A model generated the notes under the pieces. That model did no database searches. It saw only the letters and a list, made by a program, of their open reading frames with translations, and was not told the DNA's origin. DNA of 64,000 nucleotides, from positions 138,709-202,708 of the forward strand of contig CAYMCZ010000003.1 of NCBI GenBank assembly GCA_964389285.1. Reading direction: 5' to 3'. Below are positions 53,023 through 63,258 of the stretch, one piece after another. Positions within the stretch are counted from its first letter, which is position 1. Every line of letters begins with the position of its first letter. The stretch is from Alectryocaccobium sp964389285 (lineage in GTDB: Bacteria; Bacillota; Clostridia; Lachnospirales; Lachnospiraceae). The translations under genes and the position numbers were made by a program.

Positions 53023-54012
53023 TCAGTTACTATTCCCGACGGGAATATAAACCATTTTCAAAGGAATCATTTTTTGATACTTTTCATCCAGATCATCATA
53101 GTATTTCAAGATAAGCTCTACTAATTCTGTACCGTTGATTCCTCGAATAATAGGTGTACTGTCGAGATACTTCCGGGCATTCTTTGTATAATTCGATAAG
53201 GTGATAAATAGTCCGTAATCGCCTTCACGCATTGCGCCTTTGAGTGACTGAATCGTTGATTCCTTGATATCACTATCCTGGCTTTTTACCTGGACCAGAA
53301 TACGAGGCGGCAATTCGTCTTTATATGCGGTAATATCAATTCCACTGTCGCCGCCTTGTGGTGAAACCGTTGTTCTGTAGCCCATAGCCTGCAGTAAATT
53401 CGCAACAAATTCTTCAAGTGCATAACCTTTCAGGTTGCGACTAAGCTCCTTCAGCACAAAGTCTTTCGTGCTTTCTATTATATCTTCGGCTGTCGCCCCG
53501 ACAGTTGGATCTTCACCGGCGGACGTTGCCGTATGCTTAAAGCCCTTTTCAAGTGCAGACAAAAACTCATCTGCATAATTCTTCACTGCAAAAAATGTCA
53601 TAGCGGATCCTATTTCATATAAAGCACCTTGAGTGAATACTGTACGGGGGAGACTCTTTAGCCATTTCACCGTTCTGGTTTGAACATATTCAGGCTGTGC
53701 GGCATCATAAACATAATCACCGGTTACTTCTCCAATATTGATCATTCGATCACTCTTGGATGGAAAAACAATATAGTCTCCACTTTGGACCTCGTGACAG
53801 AAACGGTATAACATGCCCGATCCTGTAGGAATCGAACCTTTTTTAGCATCTGGATACACAGATTGATATCTGGCCTTAAAGGCATCCCGATTATCATCAA
53901 TCATACTTAAATCGCCCATTTCACGCCAGCCAATAGCAATCTTGCCCTGCTTCAGAAACAGATTATCATCCTGAGTGTGTATGCCCCAAAGTCGTTTTTC
54001 ACTGTCAACCAT
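53023..54012 (-). CDS. Mrr-like restriction endonuclease
   Basis: 329 residues. The N-terminal 150 residues resemble a reader (EVE/PUA-like) domain (WGIHTQDDNLFLKQGKIAIGW). The C-terminal half is an Mrr-type nuclease: FVANLLQAMGYRT, GGDSGIDI (catalytic Asp), VQVKSQ (Gln-x-Lys). Such fusions cut modified DNA (type IV restriction). It is the last gene of the minus-strand defence island. Confidence 0.87.
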   Translation of the reverse strand: MVDSEKRLWGIHTQDDNLFLKQGKIAIGWREMGDLSMIDDNRDAFKARYQSVYPDAKKGSIPTGSGMLYRFCHEVQSGDYIVFPSKSDRMINIGEVTGDYVYDAAQPEYVQTRTVKWLKSLPRTVFTQGALYEIGSAMTFFAVKNYADEFLSALEKGFKHTATSAGEDPTVGATAEDIIESTKDFVLKELSRNLKGYALEEFVANLLQAMGYRTTVSPQGGDSGIDITAYKDELPPRILVQVKSQDSDIKESTIQSLKGAMREGDYGLFITLSNYTKNARKYLDSTPIIRGINGTELVELILKYYDDLDEKYQKMIPLKMVYIPVGNSN

Positions 54013-54161
54013 TTTCTATTCCTCTCTTCCTTGTTCCGATTCCTTCTTCCCGTACTCCATATTCGGTTCCTCCGCCATGCTATCGCGTATTACGTATGCT
54101 CTAAACCTAATCCCGATGCTTCATGCATTTTGGCAAAGACATAATTTGCCAGTTCTTCTTT

Positions 54162-55682
54162 CTAATCAATCTCCCAATGTCCGGATTTGCTGCTACCAAC
54201 ATAGTGAACATTCGTCATTCCTTTCAACCGGCGCGCCACTGTCTTCAAGCTAATACCAAGCTTTTCAGCTATTTCTGCTCTGGTAATCGTGGGCTCTGCC
54301 TGTATCACCTGGATTATCGCTTCTTCCATCCTTGTAAAAGATTGCTTCTTTTGGAGGTCATTTTGAGAGACTTTTTGGGGGTCATTTTGGGGGTCACTTT
54401 GAGAGTCAACAACGCCAAACCCCTCATGCATCCGGATCACCGTAGACAGATACACTCTTTCCTCAACAGTATCAAATTCCGGAGCAGGAGAGCCATTTGC
54501 TTTCAATGTTCTAAGAATCTTTGTAATACCTGTTCCCTGTTTCTCGGAAAGGTCGATCTCCTTGAACATTTCCCCGATTCTTCTGTTACGATACTTCCGG
54601 GATCGGATCTTCCCTGCAGCAAACTTCTCCATATCAATCCATCTGTCCGGGCCTGGATAGTTGATGACCTCGATCCGATCGGTATAAATGCGGACATTCA
54701 CCGGAACATCATCCCGGTAGGACTTGTGGAAGACTGAATTGACCAGCACTTCCTCCAGGGCATTATACGGATAATTGAAGAACCTTTCTGCCTCTGCCTT
54801 GCCGGTGATCTTCACCACTTTTTCCGTGATTATATTTGTATTAATGTAATCCAGAACATCCTGAACCTGCTTCCAGATCGGACCGGTAAACAGTTTTTCC
54901 GTAAACTCGTCCGATCCTTCGGCTTCTTCTGTATGGAACCAGACCAGTTCGATCGTTGCTCCCGGAATATATTTCTCCGGATGCTCCGAGAACATAAGAA
55001 CAGCAATATTCCGAAGCTCTATTCCGGTGTCGGTTTCATTCGCCACTTCAAGAGAAGTCAGAATATCCTCCATGGACATCTGATTGATGTTTGCCGCCAA
55101 AGAGCTGTCGCTGATCCGCAGGAAATCTTCCAGATATCCCCGCCGTATGCATGAAAGATCCGCTTTACGGTTCACACGGTCGTCAAACGGAATGGAATTG
55201 AACTTCTCATACAATTCAGCAATCTCATCTTTTTTTGCCGCAACCGTAAGCGATGCCGGACGGATCCAGTATTTCATGACACGATCCGCCTTCACTTTCG
55301 AATAGACATCGACCGGTGCCTGGTACGGTCCAGAATCTCCGGGAGAACATTTAAGATAAATGAGATGCGTGTCTTCATCCGGATAATTGACCACCTCAAT
55401 TGACGGAATATATCGTGGTTCAATCCGATTGCAGTATTCAAATATCTGTTTCTGGATTGAGTCCAGCTGGTCCTTCGGCACGCCAACCGGAGGCAGAACC
55501 GGCATACCATCCTTTTCCGCAACACCGATTACAATATATCCGCCGTTTACATTCGAATAATCATTGGCAAATGCACAAATCGTGCAGATAGTTACACCCG
55601 GATTCCAGCCGGATTTATATTCAACTCTGTTTTGTTCTACAACCTTCCCGGAAAGGAGGGTTTCAATTTTTAGTGGTATCAT
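54162..55682 (-). CDS. AlbA_2/GHKL ATP-binding protein with winged helix
   Basis: 506 residues. AlbA_2 (Schlafen-type) domain at about 1-140 (ETLLSGKVVEQNRVEYKSGW, YIVIGVAEKDG), a central region, a GHKL-type C-terminal domain (about 280-410; NALEEVLVNSVFHKSY) and a helix-turn-helix (about 465-500; TRAEIAEKLGISLKTVARRL). A QNDPQ-rich linker precedes the HTH. Family often labelled RecG-like regulator; found in defence loci. ATG 55682 follows GGAG at 5 bases. Confidence 0.85.
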   Translation of the reverse strand: MIPLKIETLLSGKVVEQNRVEYKSGWNPGVTICTICAFANDYSNVNGGYIVIGVAEKDGMPVLPPVGVPKDQLDSIQKQIFEYCNRIEPRYIPSIEVVNYPDEDTHLIYLKCSPGDSGPYQAPVDVYSKVKADRVMKYWIRPASLTVAAKKDEIAELYEKFNSIPFDDRVNRKADLSCIRRGYLEDFLRISDSSLAANINQMSMEDILTSLEVANETDTGIELRNIAVLMFSEHPEKYIPGATIELVWFHTEEAEGSDEFTEKLFTGPIWKQVQDVLDYINTNIITEKVVKITGKAEAERFFNYPYNALEEVLVNSVFHKSYRDDVPVNVRIYTDRIEVINYPGPDRWIDMEKFAAGKIRSRKYRNRRIGEMFKEIDLSEKQGTGITKILRTLKANGSPAPEFDTVEERVYLSTVIRMHEGFGVVDSQSDPQNDPQKVSQNDLQKKQSFTRMEEAIIQVIQAEPTITRAEIAEKLGISLKTVARRLKGMTNVHYVGSSKSGHWEID

Positions 55683-55708
55683 ATATACTCCATTGATATC
55701 CATTTTCA

Positions 55709-56200
55709 TTAAAAATTACTGTTTATTGTTGCAAAGGATATTATCACAGATATAATGGCTGTTACTATAGCAACTATACTTTCAAGTCTGAGAAGACTAT
55801 CTTTTCGTTTCCCTTTTGAAACATGCCATAAAGACATGCAAAAAATTATCGCGCCTTCTACCAAAAGAAATACATATATGCAAATCAGACAAAAATAAAA
55901 AATCTCCAATGCAGTGTTACTATGTCCAAAGCCCAAGAGGCAATGGCTATAAGTATAAATACAGATTGCTCCTAATGCTATTTTATGCAGTCCGTGGATT
56001 TCATATTTTTTTAATTTATGGGCTAAAACATGAAATAAAACATAACCTACAATGATTAGTATAATCGATATTGTCTTTGAAATCGGTACAGAAATAAAAG
56101 CTGGGTATATTCCTAAAACGATACCTATTAAAAAGCTTGAAATCAATCCTGTGCAAAAATAGATTGTTTTTTTCTGTTTTTTATAATCCTCATATTTCAT
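55709..56200 (-). CDS. Four- to five-helix membrane protein, unknown
   Basis: 163 residues with hydrophobic segments at about 12-35, 38-58, 74-95, 98-125 and 140-163. No motif recognised. GAGGAAGCC precedes the ATG, 11 bases after the hsdR stop. Small membrane proteins in defence islands can be effectors, but nothing in the sequence shows this. Confidence 0.65.
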   Translation of the reverse strand: MKYEDYKKQKKTIYFCTGLISSFLIGIVLGIYPAFISVPISKTISIILIIVGYVLFHVLAHKLKKYEIHGLHKIALGAICIYTYSHCLLGFGHSNTALEIFYFCLICIYVFLLVEGAIIFCMSLWHVSKGKRKDSLLRLESIVAIVTAIISVIISFATINSNF

Positions 56201-56211
56201 CTATGGCTTCC

Positions 56212-59200
56212 TCACGCCGCCAATGCGTTTGCATTCACCCGCTCAATCACCTTACGGATTCCCATCCAAACCGCCAGATCCGTAAAGACTTCCACGACAC
56301 TGCCCATGGCATTGAACGGTGCCTCCTGCAGCACTGACAAGTCTTTCATCATACCGTTATGAACAATGTATTCCACGATCTGATTCACGAAATAGATCTG
56401 CCTGCTGTCCAGGCTGGCATCATTCAGATATTCCGCGAAAGCTTCCTTTGCTGCATTCATGTCCAGGCCAACAATTTCCCGGACGAATTCGCCCATGGGC
56501 TTACTGCCGTATTCTGCTTCATAATCCTCTTTTGTACCGACCTCGCTCCAGAGAATTTCTTCGAGTGCTTTTACATCGGTTTCTGTCAGCGGAACGTTGT
56601 TCTTCAGCTTGTGAATCGCGACATGATCCTGGTGCTGACGAATATAATATTCTGCCTTTGCCTTGTAATTCTTCAGATCATCGTTTTCCAGCTCAGATTC
56701 TTTCCACTCCATCGACAGGATCTGGTCATCAAAATCCGTATCATAACGGATCTTTTTCTTCGGCAGATATTTCATCAGGTCGCGGAGATTTTCCCTGATA
56801 TGTTCGAATTCATTGATTCCGGCATTTTCAACATAATCGGTATGCAGGATCTTATCGATCAGCTCTGACTGAACCATGATCTCAGGAATGTTGGCGACGC
56901 TTGCGATACCGGCTACTTTGGTGATCAGGTCATGCCTGGCTCTTGTATATTTCTTCCCCACAAGGTATGCCAGCTCAATGCCATACATCAACGCATCAAA
57001 CCGAAGCGCCGTTGCATCGTCCGGCTCCGGCTCAATCAATGGAGCAAGCTCTTCCCGGACAAGCAGCGTATCCTCATATGTGAGGGCATTATAATTGTCC
57101 TTGTTTGCATAGAGATCCACGTATTTCAGATGTTGGCGGACAGCAAAGTTTTCCCTGTTGAGCTCCTGCACCTTTCCGGTCATGTGCTCTACAAGGGCAT
57201 CTCTGTATGCTACAAGACGCTGTTCCTGCTGATACTGCAGATCCTGCAACTTATAGGCAATCTGGAATTCCAGATTGAAGATAGCTCCCTGAAGCGCAAT
57301 CATATTCGCTGTCGGTTTTCCTTTGTTCATACGGAAGAATTCAAAGTTTCCGCAGAAATCAAAAATATAAAACTTATTCTTGTCTTCCCCATCTATAAGA
57401 CCGGGGCAGAGCCTGGTCCCGCGGCCAATCATCTGCCAGAACTTGGCCTTGCTCATGACCTTCTTGAAAAAGACCAGGTTCAGGATCTCCGGCACATCGA
57501 TTCCGGTATCAAGCATATCCACAGAAATGGCGATCTGCGGCAGCTTTTGCGGCTCTGAAAATTCATCAATCGCACTCTGTGCGTAGGTCATATAATTGTC
57601 TATAACCTTTGCATAGTTATTCAAATGCGGGTACTCTTTGTTAAAGACCTCCAGGACCTTTTCAGCATGATTGTGATTCTTGGCAAAGATAATGGTCTTT
57701 CCGAGTTTCGCGCCGTAATCGATCTTCAGTCCATGCTCCATCAGAATATTCAGGACCTCACGGATCGTGTCCTCATTGAAAATCCATTCATTCAGGGCGG
57801 AAGAAGCAATGCTCTCCGGAAGCTCACCGTTTTCATCTTCGAAGGTATCTTCATAGATCTGCTTGTCTTCCTCCGACAGATCATCATATACGATGCCCTG
57901 CTCGATGAATTTCAGCTGTGTTTCCACAGACATGAAATCGACCAGGTATCCGTCCTTGACAGCCTGCGCCAGATCATAGCCGTAAGTAGGAACGCCGTTT
58001 TCCAGTTCAAAAATCTCGTACGTATTCTTATCGATCTCATCCTTTGGCGTCGCTGTCAGGCCGACCAGAGGCGCGTCAAAGTAATTGAAGATATCCTGAT
58101 ATTTATTGTAGATGGACCGGTGCGCCTCATCGCAGATGATCAGGTCGAAATGCCCGCAGGTAAAGAGCTTGCCCTGGTCGTCTTCGACAGAATCAATGCA
58201 GTTCATCATGGTCTGATAGGTTGAGAATACACAATGGGCCGTGTAATTATCCTTTTCTTCCACCAGGTTCGTCACGGAGAGGTCCGGAAGAAGATTTACA
58301 AAATTTCGCTTGGCCTGTGTGACCAGCGAATTTCTGTCCGCCAAAAACAGAACGTCCCGGATCCAGCCCTGTTCCTGCAGCACTTTCACCAACGCAATGA
58401 CGGTCCGCGTCTTGCCGGAACCGGTCGCCATGACCAGCAGCGCCTTACGGCGGTTCTTCTTTCCAAAACTGTCGCAGACGGCTTTGATCTCAGCTTCCTG
58501 ATAATAACGCCCTGCGATACTCTTATCGACAACAACATAGGAGAGACTGGAACGCATCGCCTGAAGGTTGAAAAGTTTTTCCAGATCCCGCTTGGAATAA
58601 AGCACGGAACATCTGCGTTCCGGATACAGATTATCCTGGATTCTGGTTTCAAATCCATTGGTCAGGAAAATCACCGGGCGCCGGCCATGCTTTTTCTCCA
58701 GAATATCCGCATAAAGCTTTGCCTGCTGGCGGCCCTTTGCCACGTCTACACAGGTGCGCTTTGCTTCGATCACTGCCAAAGGCCTGCCGTCATCACCGTA
58801 CAGCACATAATCGGCATATCCGACTCCTGACTGGTTCGGCATACCCTGCAGTTCTACTTCATTGATCCAGTTTTTACCTTCGATCCAACCGGCATCCTCC
58901 AGCATGGAATCAATATAGATCTTCCGGGTCTTATATTCAGAGATGTCCAGTGGCTTCGGAACATACGTCTGCTGCTGTTCTTCACGCCGTGCTGTCAATT
59001 CTTCTTTCAGTGCCGCATTTTCTTTGATCAGAGCTTCTAGATCGACTTCTGAAATGATCGGTTCCGGAGTGACCGGCTCCGGATCTTTCACTTCGGTAAG
59101 CGCCGGATCGAATTTTCTTTCTGTATATTCATCTCCATAGCAATAGGCGATGAAGTCCATAAAAATAAACAGATTTTCCAAACAGAGGAGCGCCTGATCT

Positions 59201-59511
59201 TTTGTTCCCTTTCTGCCCGTATACGCCGCCGTATTTCCCATCTTTCGGATGAAATCCATCCGGATCCAGAGACTGTTGTCCACAACATCACGGAATTCTT
59301 CCGTACTCATCAGGCTGACCAGCTTATCATCCCACGGCATGACCAGAGAACTGTCAACGGAATACATCCATTTGACAGCAAATTCCATTGCCCTCCGGCA
59401 ATTGATGATCGATGCTGACACGTCAATCGGAAGGATCTTCTCTGCTGATATCGCTACATCAGCGAAGCTCTCGAATTTTTCTTCTGTTTTTAAGAAATCA
59501 AAGTTGGTCAT
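56212..59511 (-). CDS. hsdR: Type I restriction enzyme, R (motor/nuclease) subunit
   Basis: 1099 residues: N-terminal DUF4145 (about 1-120), nuclease domain with ADYVLYGDDGRPLAVIEAKRT shown as DYVLYGD and VIEAKRT (about 232-254), SF2 helicase with Walker A MATGSGKTRT and DEAHRS box, and a C-terminal HsdR-C domain. Translocates DNA and cuts far from the recognition site, but only when bound to an M2S methylase. The gene looks intact while the methylase gene is not. ATG 59511 is at the family start. Confidence 0.95.
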   Translation of the reverse strand: MTNFDFLKTEEKFESFADVAISAEKILPIDVSASIINCRRAMEFAVKWMYSVDSSLVMPWDDKLVSLMSTEEFRDVVDNSLWIRMDFIRKMGNTAAYTGRKGTKDQALLCLENLFIFMDFIAYCYGDEYTERKFDPALTEVKDPEPVTPEPIISEVDLEALIKENAALKEELTARREEQQQTYVPKPLDISEYKTRKIYIDSMLEDAGWIEGKNWINEVELQGMPNQSGVGYADYVLYGDDGRPLAVIEAKRTCVDVAKGRQQAKLYADILEKKHGRRPVIFLTNGFETRIQDNLYPERRCSVLYSKRDLEKLFNLQAMRSSLSYVVVDKSIAGRYYQEAEIKAVCDSFGKKNRRKALLVMATGSGKTRTVIALVKVLQEQGWIRDVLFLADRNSLVTQAKRNFVNLLPDLSVTNLVEEKDNYTAHCVFSTYQTMMNCIDSVEDDQGKLFTCGHFDLIICDEAHRSIYNKYQDIFNYFDAPLVGLTATPKDEIDKNTYEIFELENGVPTYGYDLAQAVKDGYLVDFMSVETQLKFIEQGIVYDDLSEEDKQIYEDTFEDENGELPESIASSALNEWIFNEDTIREVLNILMEHGLKIDYGAKLGKTIIFAKNHNHAEKVLEVFNKEYPHLNNYAKVIDNYMTYAQSAIDEFSEPQKLPQIAISVDMLDTGIDVPEILNLVFFKKVMSKAKFWQMIGRGTRLCPGLIDGEDKNKFYIFDFCGNFEFFRMNKGKPTANMIALQGAIFNLEFQIAYKLQDLQYQQEQRLVAYRDALVEHMTGKVQELNRENFAVRQHLKYVDLYANKDNYNALTYEDTLLVREELAPLIEPEPDDATALRFDALMYGIELAYLVGKKYTRARHDLITKVAGIASVANIPEIMVQSELIDKILHTDYVENAGINEFEHIRENLRDLMKYLPKKKIRYDTDFDDQILSMEWKESELENDDLKNYKAKAEYYIRQHQDHVAIHKLKNNVPLTETDVKALEEILWSEVGTKEDYEAEYGSKPMGEFVREIVGLDMNAAKEAFAEYLNDASLDSRQIYFVNQIVEYIVHNGMMKDLSVLQEAPFNAMGSVVEVFTDLAVWMGIRKVIERVNANALAA

Positions 59512-59567
59512 CGCTTTCTATCTTATAACCTCATCTCTAAACAACTGTGAGAAATCAATATTAATTA

Positions 59568-60047
59568 TCATAAACTCACAATTTGAACTTTTTCATCTGC
59601 ATTGCCTTTATCATCTTGCCAGGCAGTTGTAATTCTAAACTTCCTCGCAGATCCCATATGAACAATTATGTTCTCATCAAAACTCTTATTCGGTTCAAGT
59701 ACTTCAAAAGGCATTTTTGAATCAAGTATAATAATTTCAGCGTCCTTTTCAATTTCTGCTGTTACATTGAATACAGTAGTATTTCCAGAATTCCATATTC
59801 TCAGTTTCCAACTATTCTTCGCTATATTAATCACCCTTGCTTCTACACAAGAGCTCTCTGCCTCTCTCTTCTCTTTTGTGATTTTATCGAGTTCATACTG
59901 TTTAATATGTAACTCAATCTGATTAAGTTGATTCTGAATCTTTTGCGTCTTTGCCGCTTTAGCAAGTGATATAATCGCTATAAGAAGAGAGGCCGCAGCA
60001 AGAATCAGTGCTCCCCATACTTGAAGAAATCCTGTGAACCCTTCCAT
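59568..60047 (-). CDS. Membrane-anchored coiled-coil protein, unknown
   Basis: 159 residues: one N-terminal helix (about 10-30), a coiled coil (about 32-62; KIQNQLNQIELHIKQYELDK) and a beta-rich C-terminal domain (about 70-159). No family recognised. Inserted between hsdR and hsdS, five bases from the zinc-ribbon gene, so probably translated with it. Confidence 0.65.
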   Translation of the reverse strand: MEGFTGFLQVWGALILAAASLLIAIISLAKAAKTQKIQNQLNQIELHIKQYELDKITKEKREAESSCVEARVINIAKNSWKLRIWNSGNTTVFNVTAEIEKDAEIIILDSKMPFEVLEPNKSFDENIIVHMGSARKFRITTAWQDDKGNADEKVQIVSL

Positions 60048-60052
60048 TATAT

Positions 60053-60319
60053 TTACCTCTTTTTCTTAAATGCATTTCTAAAATCATTCTCTATTTCTTT
60101 AATTACTTCTTGCTTGATTTCTTCAATGTTTGCATTGATCACCTCTTGGTTTTCCTCGATCAATTCTGCTTTAGTAAAAATGGTTTTGCAGTCTGAACAC
60201 TGAATACGAATATCATCCTCTGCATTGGAAAGATCCTCCACCTCTACATCCGTTGCGGAAAACTGGTCGTTTCCACAAATAGGACATATCATAGTAACAT
60301 TTCTACTTAAATCTTTCAT
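60053..60319 (-). CDS. Small zinc-ribbon protein, unknown
   Basis: 88 residues. CPICG (12-16) and CSDC (about 41-44) form a zinc ribbon; the rest is a Glu/Ile-rich amphipathic helix (IEENQEVINANIEEIKQEV) with a basic end. Sits between hsdS and the coiled-coil gene. May bridge proteins or nucleic acid. Confidence 0.7.
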   Translation of the reverse strand: MKDLSRNVTMICPICGNDQFSATDVEVEDLSNAEDDIRIQCSDCKTIFTKAELIEENQEVINANIEEIKQEVIKEIENDFRNAFKKKR

Positions 60320-60337
60320 TGTTAGTTCCTCTCTTTT

Positions 60338-61438
60338 CTATCCAAAATATGTTTGCATTAGACTCTCAAATAATAAGTGTGCATTATCTAAAGCTTTCTG
60401 AACTACAACTTTTGATTTGTCGACCTGAGCCTTAAATGAAACAAAGTCCTTTTGTATCTGAATCGGCGGAATATAACTGCCAATATTCTGTAATTCTTGA
60501 GCATTAATATTTGCTTGTCCTATCGCTGCCTTACACATACCAAGCAGCATCTGCTTTGAAAAATCAGTGTTCATGAAGGCAGATACAAATTCCGGAAGAG
60601 CTCTATCATTCAGCCGTACTCTGACAACAAATCCTGCAAGAACCATCATTTCATCACGGTTATAGACGCATGTTTTTCCAACAAGTTCTTTACTATTGGT
60701 TCGATTAAACAACAGATCTCCTCGCCGAACCGTACATTTATCCAACTCCTCATCGGGGACATCTATGGTCTTTGTATCCGTGAGATCCAATTCGCCGTTA
60801 TACGTTATGTTGTTCATACGAAGGTACGGATATTTCCCTGATTCTCCATCAGCCGCTTTTCTACTCGACCCATACCGTACTTCTGTCACAAGATCCCGTA
60901 TTGTACCAGTATCCCAACCTTTTTCATTAGCCGGATATGTCCCAAAGAGCTCGACAAATCGGGCTTTAATAAGGTTTTCTAATGTTTGAATTTCTTGATT
61001 TCTCGCATCAATAATGCTCTTTATCTTGGAAAGCACATTTACTATTTCTTTTTGAGTCTCTATATCTGGAAGCTCAATCAAAGCTTCTGTTAAATTGCTA
61101 AGTTTAATATATTTGATAACTCCACCAATGGATTGTTTTCGTAGCTCTTCAACGTATCCTTCCATAAAAAAGAACAGATATGGCATATACAGACGTTGGT
61201 CACCATTATCCTCAATAATATAAGTTCGCTGGTAGGCATCAAATTTTCCATTGTAATATTTAACGTTTAGATCCCCATTGCCTGCCACCAAAACACACTC
61301 ACAGTCATATGAGTATGATGATATTCTGAGTGGTTCCCGCGAACAGGTAAAAAACGGATATTCTCCATCAATAGATGAAGCATTTGCATCCAGTTTTCCG
61401 GTTTTTATCCTTGTTAATTCACCAAGCTTAACCTTCAT
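60338..61438 (-). CDS. hsdS: Type I restriction enzyme, specificity subunit
   Basis: 366 residues with two target-recognition domains (about 1-120 and 172-310) each followed by a conserved helix (LPDIETQKEIVNVLSKI and IQIQKDFVSFKAQVDK). These contact the methylase. Specificity cannot be read. A Gly-Trp-Asp segment opens the second domain. Confidence 0.93.
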   Translation of the reverse strand: MKVKLGELTRIKTGKLDANASSIDGEYPFFTCSREPLRISSYSYDCECVLVAGNGDLNVKYYNGKFDAYQRTYIIEDNGDQRLYMPYLFFFMEGYVEELRKQSIGGVIKYIKLSNLTEALIELPDIETQKEIVNVLSKIKSIIDARNQEIQTLENLIKARFVELFGTYPANEKGWDTGTIRDLVTEVRYGSSRKAADGESGKYPYLRMNNITYNGELDLTDTKTIDVPDEELDKCTVRRGDLLFNRTNSKELVGKTCVYNRDEMMVLAGFVVRVRLNDRALPEFVSAFMNTDFSKQMLLGMCKAAIGQANINAQELQNIGSYIPPIQIQKDFVSFKAQVDKSKVVVQKALDNAHLLFESLMQTYFG

Positions 61439-61469
61439 TTAGTCATCCCTACAAATCTCAATTTCTCTA

Positions 61470-62135
61470 TTAAATCATAAAAGGCTCAACATATATTCCA
61501 TTTGTCATATCATTCCAAAATACAATGAATTCTGGCAAGTGAGCGTTAATAAATGCTATCGCCTTTTTCTGCTTTTTTGTATCAAATCTTCCTCTACTTG
61601 CTTTTACACTAGCCGATTCTGGTCGCAAAGTTACAAATAATTCACCATCTGTTCCAAATTCTGAGACATGTACATGTGGTTCATACATATGATTTGATTC
61701 ATTAGAATGGAAATAAAAGCTCACACCTATTTGTTCCCCTTCGTTTCTGAACACATCTCCTTTTCCATAATCGCCAAGTACCCATATTAAATTTAAAATG
61801 TCACTATCGATAAAATCTATGTAATTTAAAAATAATCGTAATTGAACTTTTTCTGTACAAATAATTGAGCGTAGTTTTCCTCTAAATCTTATTTGAAAGC
61901 TGTTTTCATACCAGCCTTTTTCTAATGAGGTTTTTATGTCTTGTGATATTTGTTCGCCCTTTAATGGTGCGTCCTTTATGCAGTGTAAAATAAAATCTCT
62001 TAATGTTGTATTTTCATTGTAATCATATTTATGTTCACTATGAAAATACTCTTCTATTTCTGGCGTTTTAAAAAGTGCTGTGTCTATATGAATATTTCCT
62101 TCTGTATGTATCCTATATTTCAAAATCAAATTCAT
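61470..62135 (-). CDS. Unknown protein with DUF4160-like C-terminus
   Basis: 221 residues. Residues about 1-110 match nothing I know. The C-terminal part (HMYEPHVHVSEFGTDGELF, FINAHLPEFIVFWNDM) resembles DUF4160, a short domain suspected in toxin-antitoxin pairs. It is set between hsdS and the hsdM remnant. Confidence 0.6.
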   Translation of the reverse strand: MNLILKYRIHTEGNIHIDTALFKTPEIEEYFHSEHKYDYNENTTLRDFILHCIKDAPLKGEQISQDIKTSLEKGWYENSFQIRFRGKLRSIICTEKVQLRLFLNYIDFIDSDILNLIWVLGDYGKGDVFRNEGEQIGVSFYFHSNESNHMYEPHVHVSEFGTDGELFVTLRPESASVKASRGRFDTKKQKKAIAFINAHLPEFIVFWNDMTNGIYVEPFMI

Positions 62136-62182
62136 GTTCCTCTTGTAACTAATGTTTTTTGTCTATTCCTTTCAAAAGCTTG

Positions 62183-63120
62183 CTATTCCTTAAGCAATTT
62201 TTCCAGCTCATCCATCTCCACCGCAATCTGCTTCTCAAGTTCCCGGAGATCGGCCATAATCTCACTCGTCGGCGGATATTCCACCGGTATATATTCGGTT
62301 TCTTTGTATTTGTTGATGGAAAGATCGTAATCGTTGGCCACGATTTCCTGCTTCGGCACAAAGAAGCTCTGCTCGGTACGTTTGCGATCAGTCTCTCCAT
62401 CCAGGTTCCGGAATCTTTCTATGATATCCGGAATATCATTTTCCTTAACTTCGCTGCGTTTATCATCCAGGCTGAACCCATCCGCTTTCATATCATAAAA
62501 CCAGACATTGTCCGTTCCACCGTGTCCGGTCTTTGTAAAGATCAGAATAGCAGTGGAAACTCCGGCATAAGGCTTGAACACACCGGAGGGCATGGAGATC
62601 ACCGCCTGCAGTCTCTGGTTCTCGATCAGTTCCTTCCGAATCGCTTTATGCGCTGTAGAGGATCCAAACAGCACGCCGTCCGGTACGATGCAGGCACATC
62701 GTCCTCCGATTTTCAGCATCCGGACAAAAAGAGCCAGGAACAGAAGCTCTGTCTTCTTTGTTTTGCAGACCTTTAAAAGATCCGTAGACACCGTATCATA
62801 ATCCAGTGAGCCCTTAAAAGGGGGATTTGCCAAACATAAGCTGTATTTCTCACGATCCGGATTCTGATCAGAAAGACTGTCACGGTATTCAATAAAGGGA
62901 TTATCCACGCCGTGTGTCATCATGTTCATGGCACCGATACGGAGCATTGTGCGATCCATATCAAAGCCATGGAACATATGGTTCATATAGTGATCCTTGT
63001 TCTGGCGATTGAAGAAAACATCTTCTTTGCGCTTTTCCTTCAGATATTCACTGGCGGCCACCAGAAAGCCTGAGGTACCGCAGGCCGGATCCGTTGCCAC
63101 ACCGAAATTGATACAATGTA
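62183..63120 (-). pseudogene. hsdM: Type I methyltransferase HsdM, 5' truncated
   Basis: About 310 residues begin at SAM motif I (DPACGTSGFLVAASEYL) and continue with CLANPPFKGSLDYD (N6-adenine NPPF) to a normal C-terminus (RELEKQIAVEMDELEKLL). The first about 190 residues of the family (helical N-terminal domain) are missing; the frame continues upstream to 63154 only as junk. Methylase activity is unlikely, so HsdR is probably idle too. Confidence 0.88.
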
Positions 63121-63211
63121 ACGATGCACCGGATACCCCATTAACGATGAACACGCCACCCTTTTAACGATAGTGAACAGGTGCAAAGGCGATAAGCTCC
63201 AAACAGTACGA

Positions 63212-63250
63212 AAAAGCCGAGACAGACTTTTGGAATCTGTCTTGGCTTTT
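63212..63250. terminator. Terminator after the HxlR remnant
   Basis: AAAAGCCGAGACAGA and TCTGTCTTGGCTTTT form a 15-base stem (one mismatch) around CTTTTGGAA, with A and T tracts on both strands. Confidence 0.85.
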
Positions 63251-63258
63251 ACTTCATT

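Noticed and set aside
56932..58830. Several plus-strand frames opposite hsdR
   Set aside because: Shadows of the HsdR frame.
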